Positions 6,057 through 6,280 of a stretch of DNA of 6,280 nucleotides are shown here, piece by piece. Below the pieces are notes generated by a model. The model worked only from the letters and a program-made list of their open reading frames with translations, was not told the origin of the DNA and ran no database searches. The stretch's first letter is position 1. Each line of letters opens with the position of its first letter. The translations under genes were made by a program, and so were the position numbers. This stretch comes from Deltaproteobacteria bacterium (GTDB lineage Bacteria > Myxococcota > XYA12-FULL-58-9 > JAUUZB01): contig JAUUZB010000272.1 of the NCBI GenBank assembly GCA_030590185.1, forward strand, positions 1 through 6,280, written 5' to 3'.

Positions 6057-6280
6057 ATGGATCGCCGCCCCCGTTATATAGGCCTGATCTGCGCATTCGG
6101 TCTCACCGGTTGCAGCCTCAAGAAGTTCACCGTCGACCAGACCGCCGCGATCCTCAAAGACGCCGGCCGGGTGTTCCAGCGCGAGAACGACGTGGAGCTG
6201 GCCGCCGCCGCGATCCCGGCGAGCCTCAAGACCATCGAGGGCTTCCTCGAAGCGCAGCCAAACCAGCGGACCCTGCTCCA
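6057..6280 (+). CDS. tatT: TRAP transporter T-component (TatT-like) lipoprotein, N-terminal part
   Basis: The frame opens at ATG 6057 and runs off the right edge after 74 codons. Residues 1-19 form a lipoprotein signal peptide: basic MDRRPR, a hydrophobic stretch, then lipobox LTGC with lipidated Cys19. The mature part begins SLKKFTVDQTAAILKDAG, and AAAAIPASLKTIEGFLEAQPNQRTLL (about 49-74) closely resembles the opening of the TatT family, where a conserved AxPxxLKxxEGLLxxxPxxxxLL segment starts TPR-like helices. TatT, described from Treponema pallidum Tp0956, is a periplasmic lipoprotein of TPR hairpins that associates with the TRAP substrate-binding protein TatP. The full protein is usually about 300 residues, so most is missing here. 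Expected but unseen neighbours to the right would be a DctP/TatP binding protein and TRAP membrane subunits. No Shine-Dalgarno is visible before the ATG. Confidence 0.78.
   Translation, partial: MDRRPRYIGLICAFGLTGCSLKKFTVDQTAAILKDAGRVFQRENDVELAAAAIPASLKTIEGFLEAQPNQRTLL

Noticed and set aside
5386..6096. Minus-strand open frames over the hairpin array giving repetitive ETPQGARAA / AERDPAGGSC-like peptides.
   Set aside because: The repeat period is 34, not a multiple of three, so the same motif appears in all three frames in turn. The frames also cross antisense into the lipoprotein gene. The pattern is explained by DNA hairpins and not by coding.

Overview
This is a GC-rich window (my impression is about 65% GC, not computed) that looks like the chromosome of a high-GC proteobacterium-like organism, most plausibly Myxococcota or a related deltaproteobacterial lineage. 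That guess rests on strong G/C third-position bias, two lipoprotein genes including a TatT-type one, and an NTT-like carrier in what appears to be a free-living genome. It is an inference and not a demonstrated placement.

Positions 4858 down to 1, minus strand: four genes packed into one tight operon. In transcription order they are a radical SAM protein of the Elp3/archaeosine-RaSEA type (C-x4-C-x2-C cluster motif), a purine nucleoside/methylthioadenosine phosphorylase homologue with altered base-recognition residues, a 12-helix carrier diverged from the ATP/ADP translocase (NTT/Tlc) family, and a DEAH-box HrpA-type RNA helicase cut off by the left edge. The junctions are a 1-nt gap, a TAATG overlap and an ATGA overlap, so translational coupling is likely. 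The set has a possible common theme: a radical SAM enzyme normally releases 5'-deoxyadenosine, a phosphorylase of this superfamily could cleave it, and the carrier belongs to a nucleotide-transporter lineage. The helicase suggests an RNA connection.

Positions 4859-5127: divergent intergenic region with a possible sigma70-like promoter for the minus operon and a short direct repeat near its first start codon.

Positions 5128-5703, plus strand: a small lipoprotein of unknown function, probably started by GTG behind a very good Shine-Dalgarno.

Positions 5704-6056: about 350 bases without a gene. They hold a T-tract, then eight tandem GC-rich hairpins with a period near 34 bases. Their stems change sequence between copies while staying base-paired. 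A possible promoter follows, placed so that the next mRNA would be almost leaderless.

Positions 6057-6280, plus strand: the start of a lipoprotein matching the TatT (T component of TRAP transporter) family, cut by the right edge.
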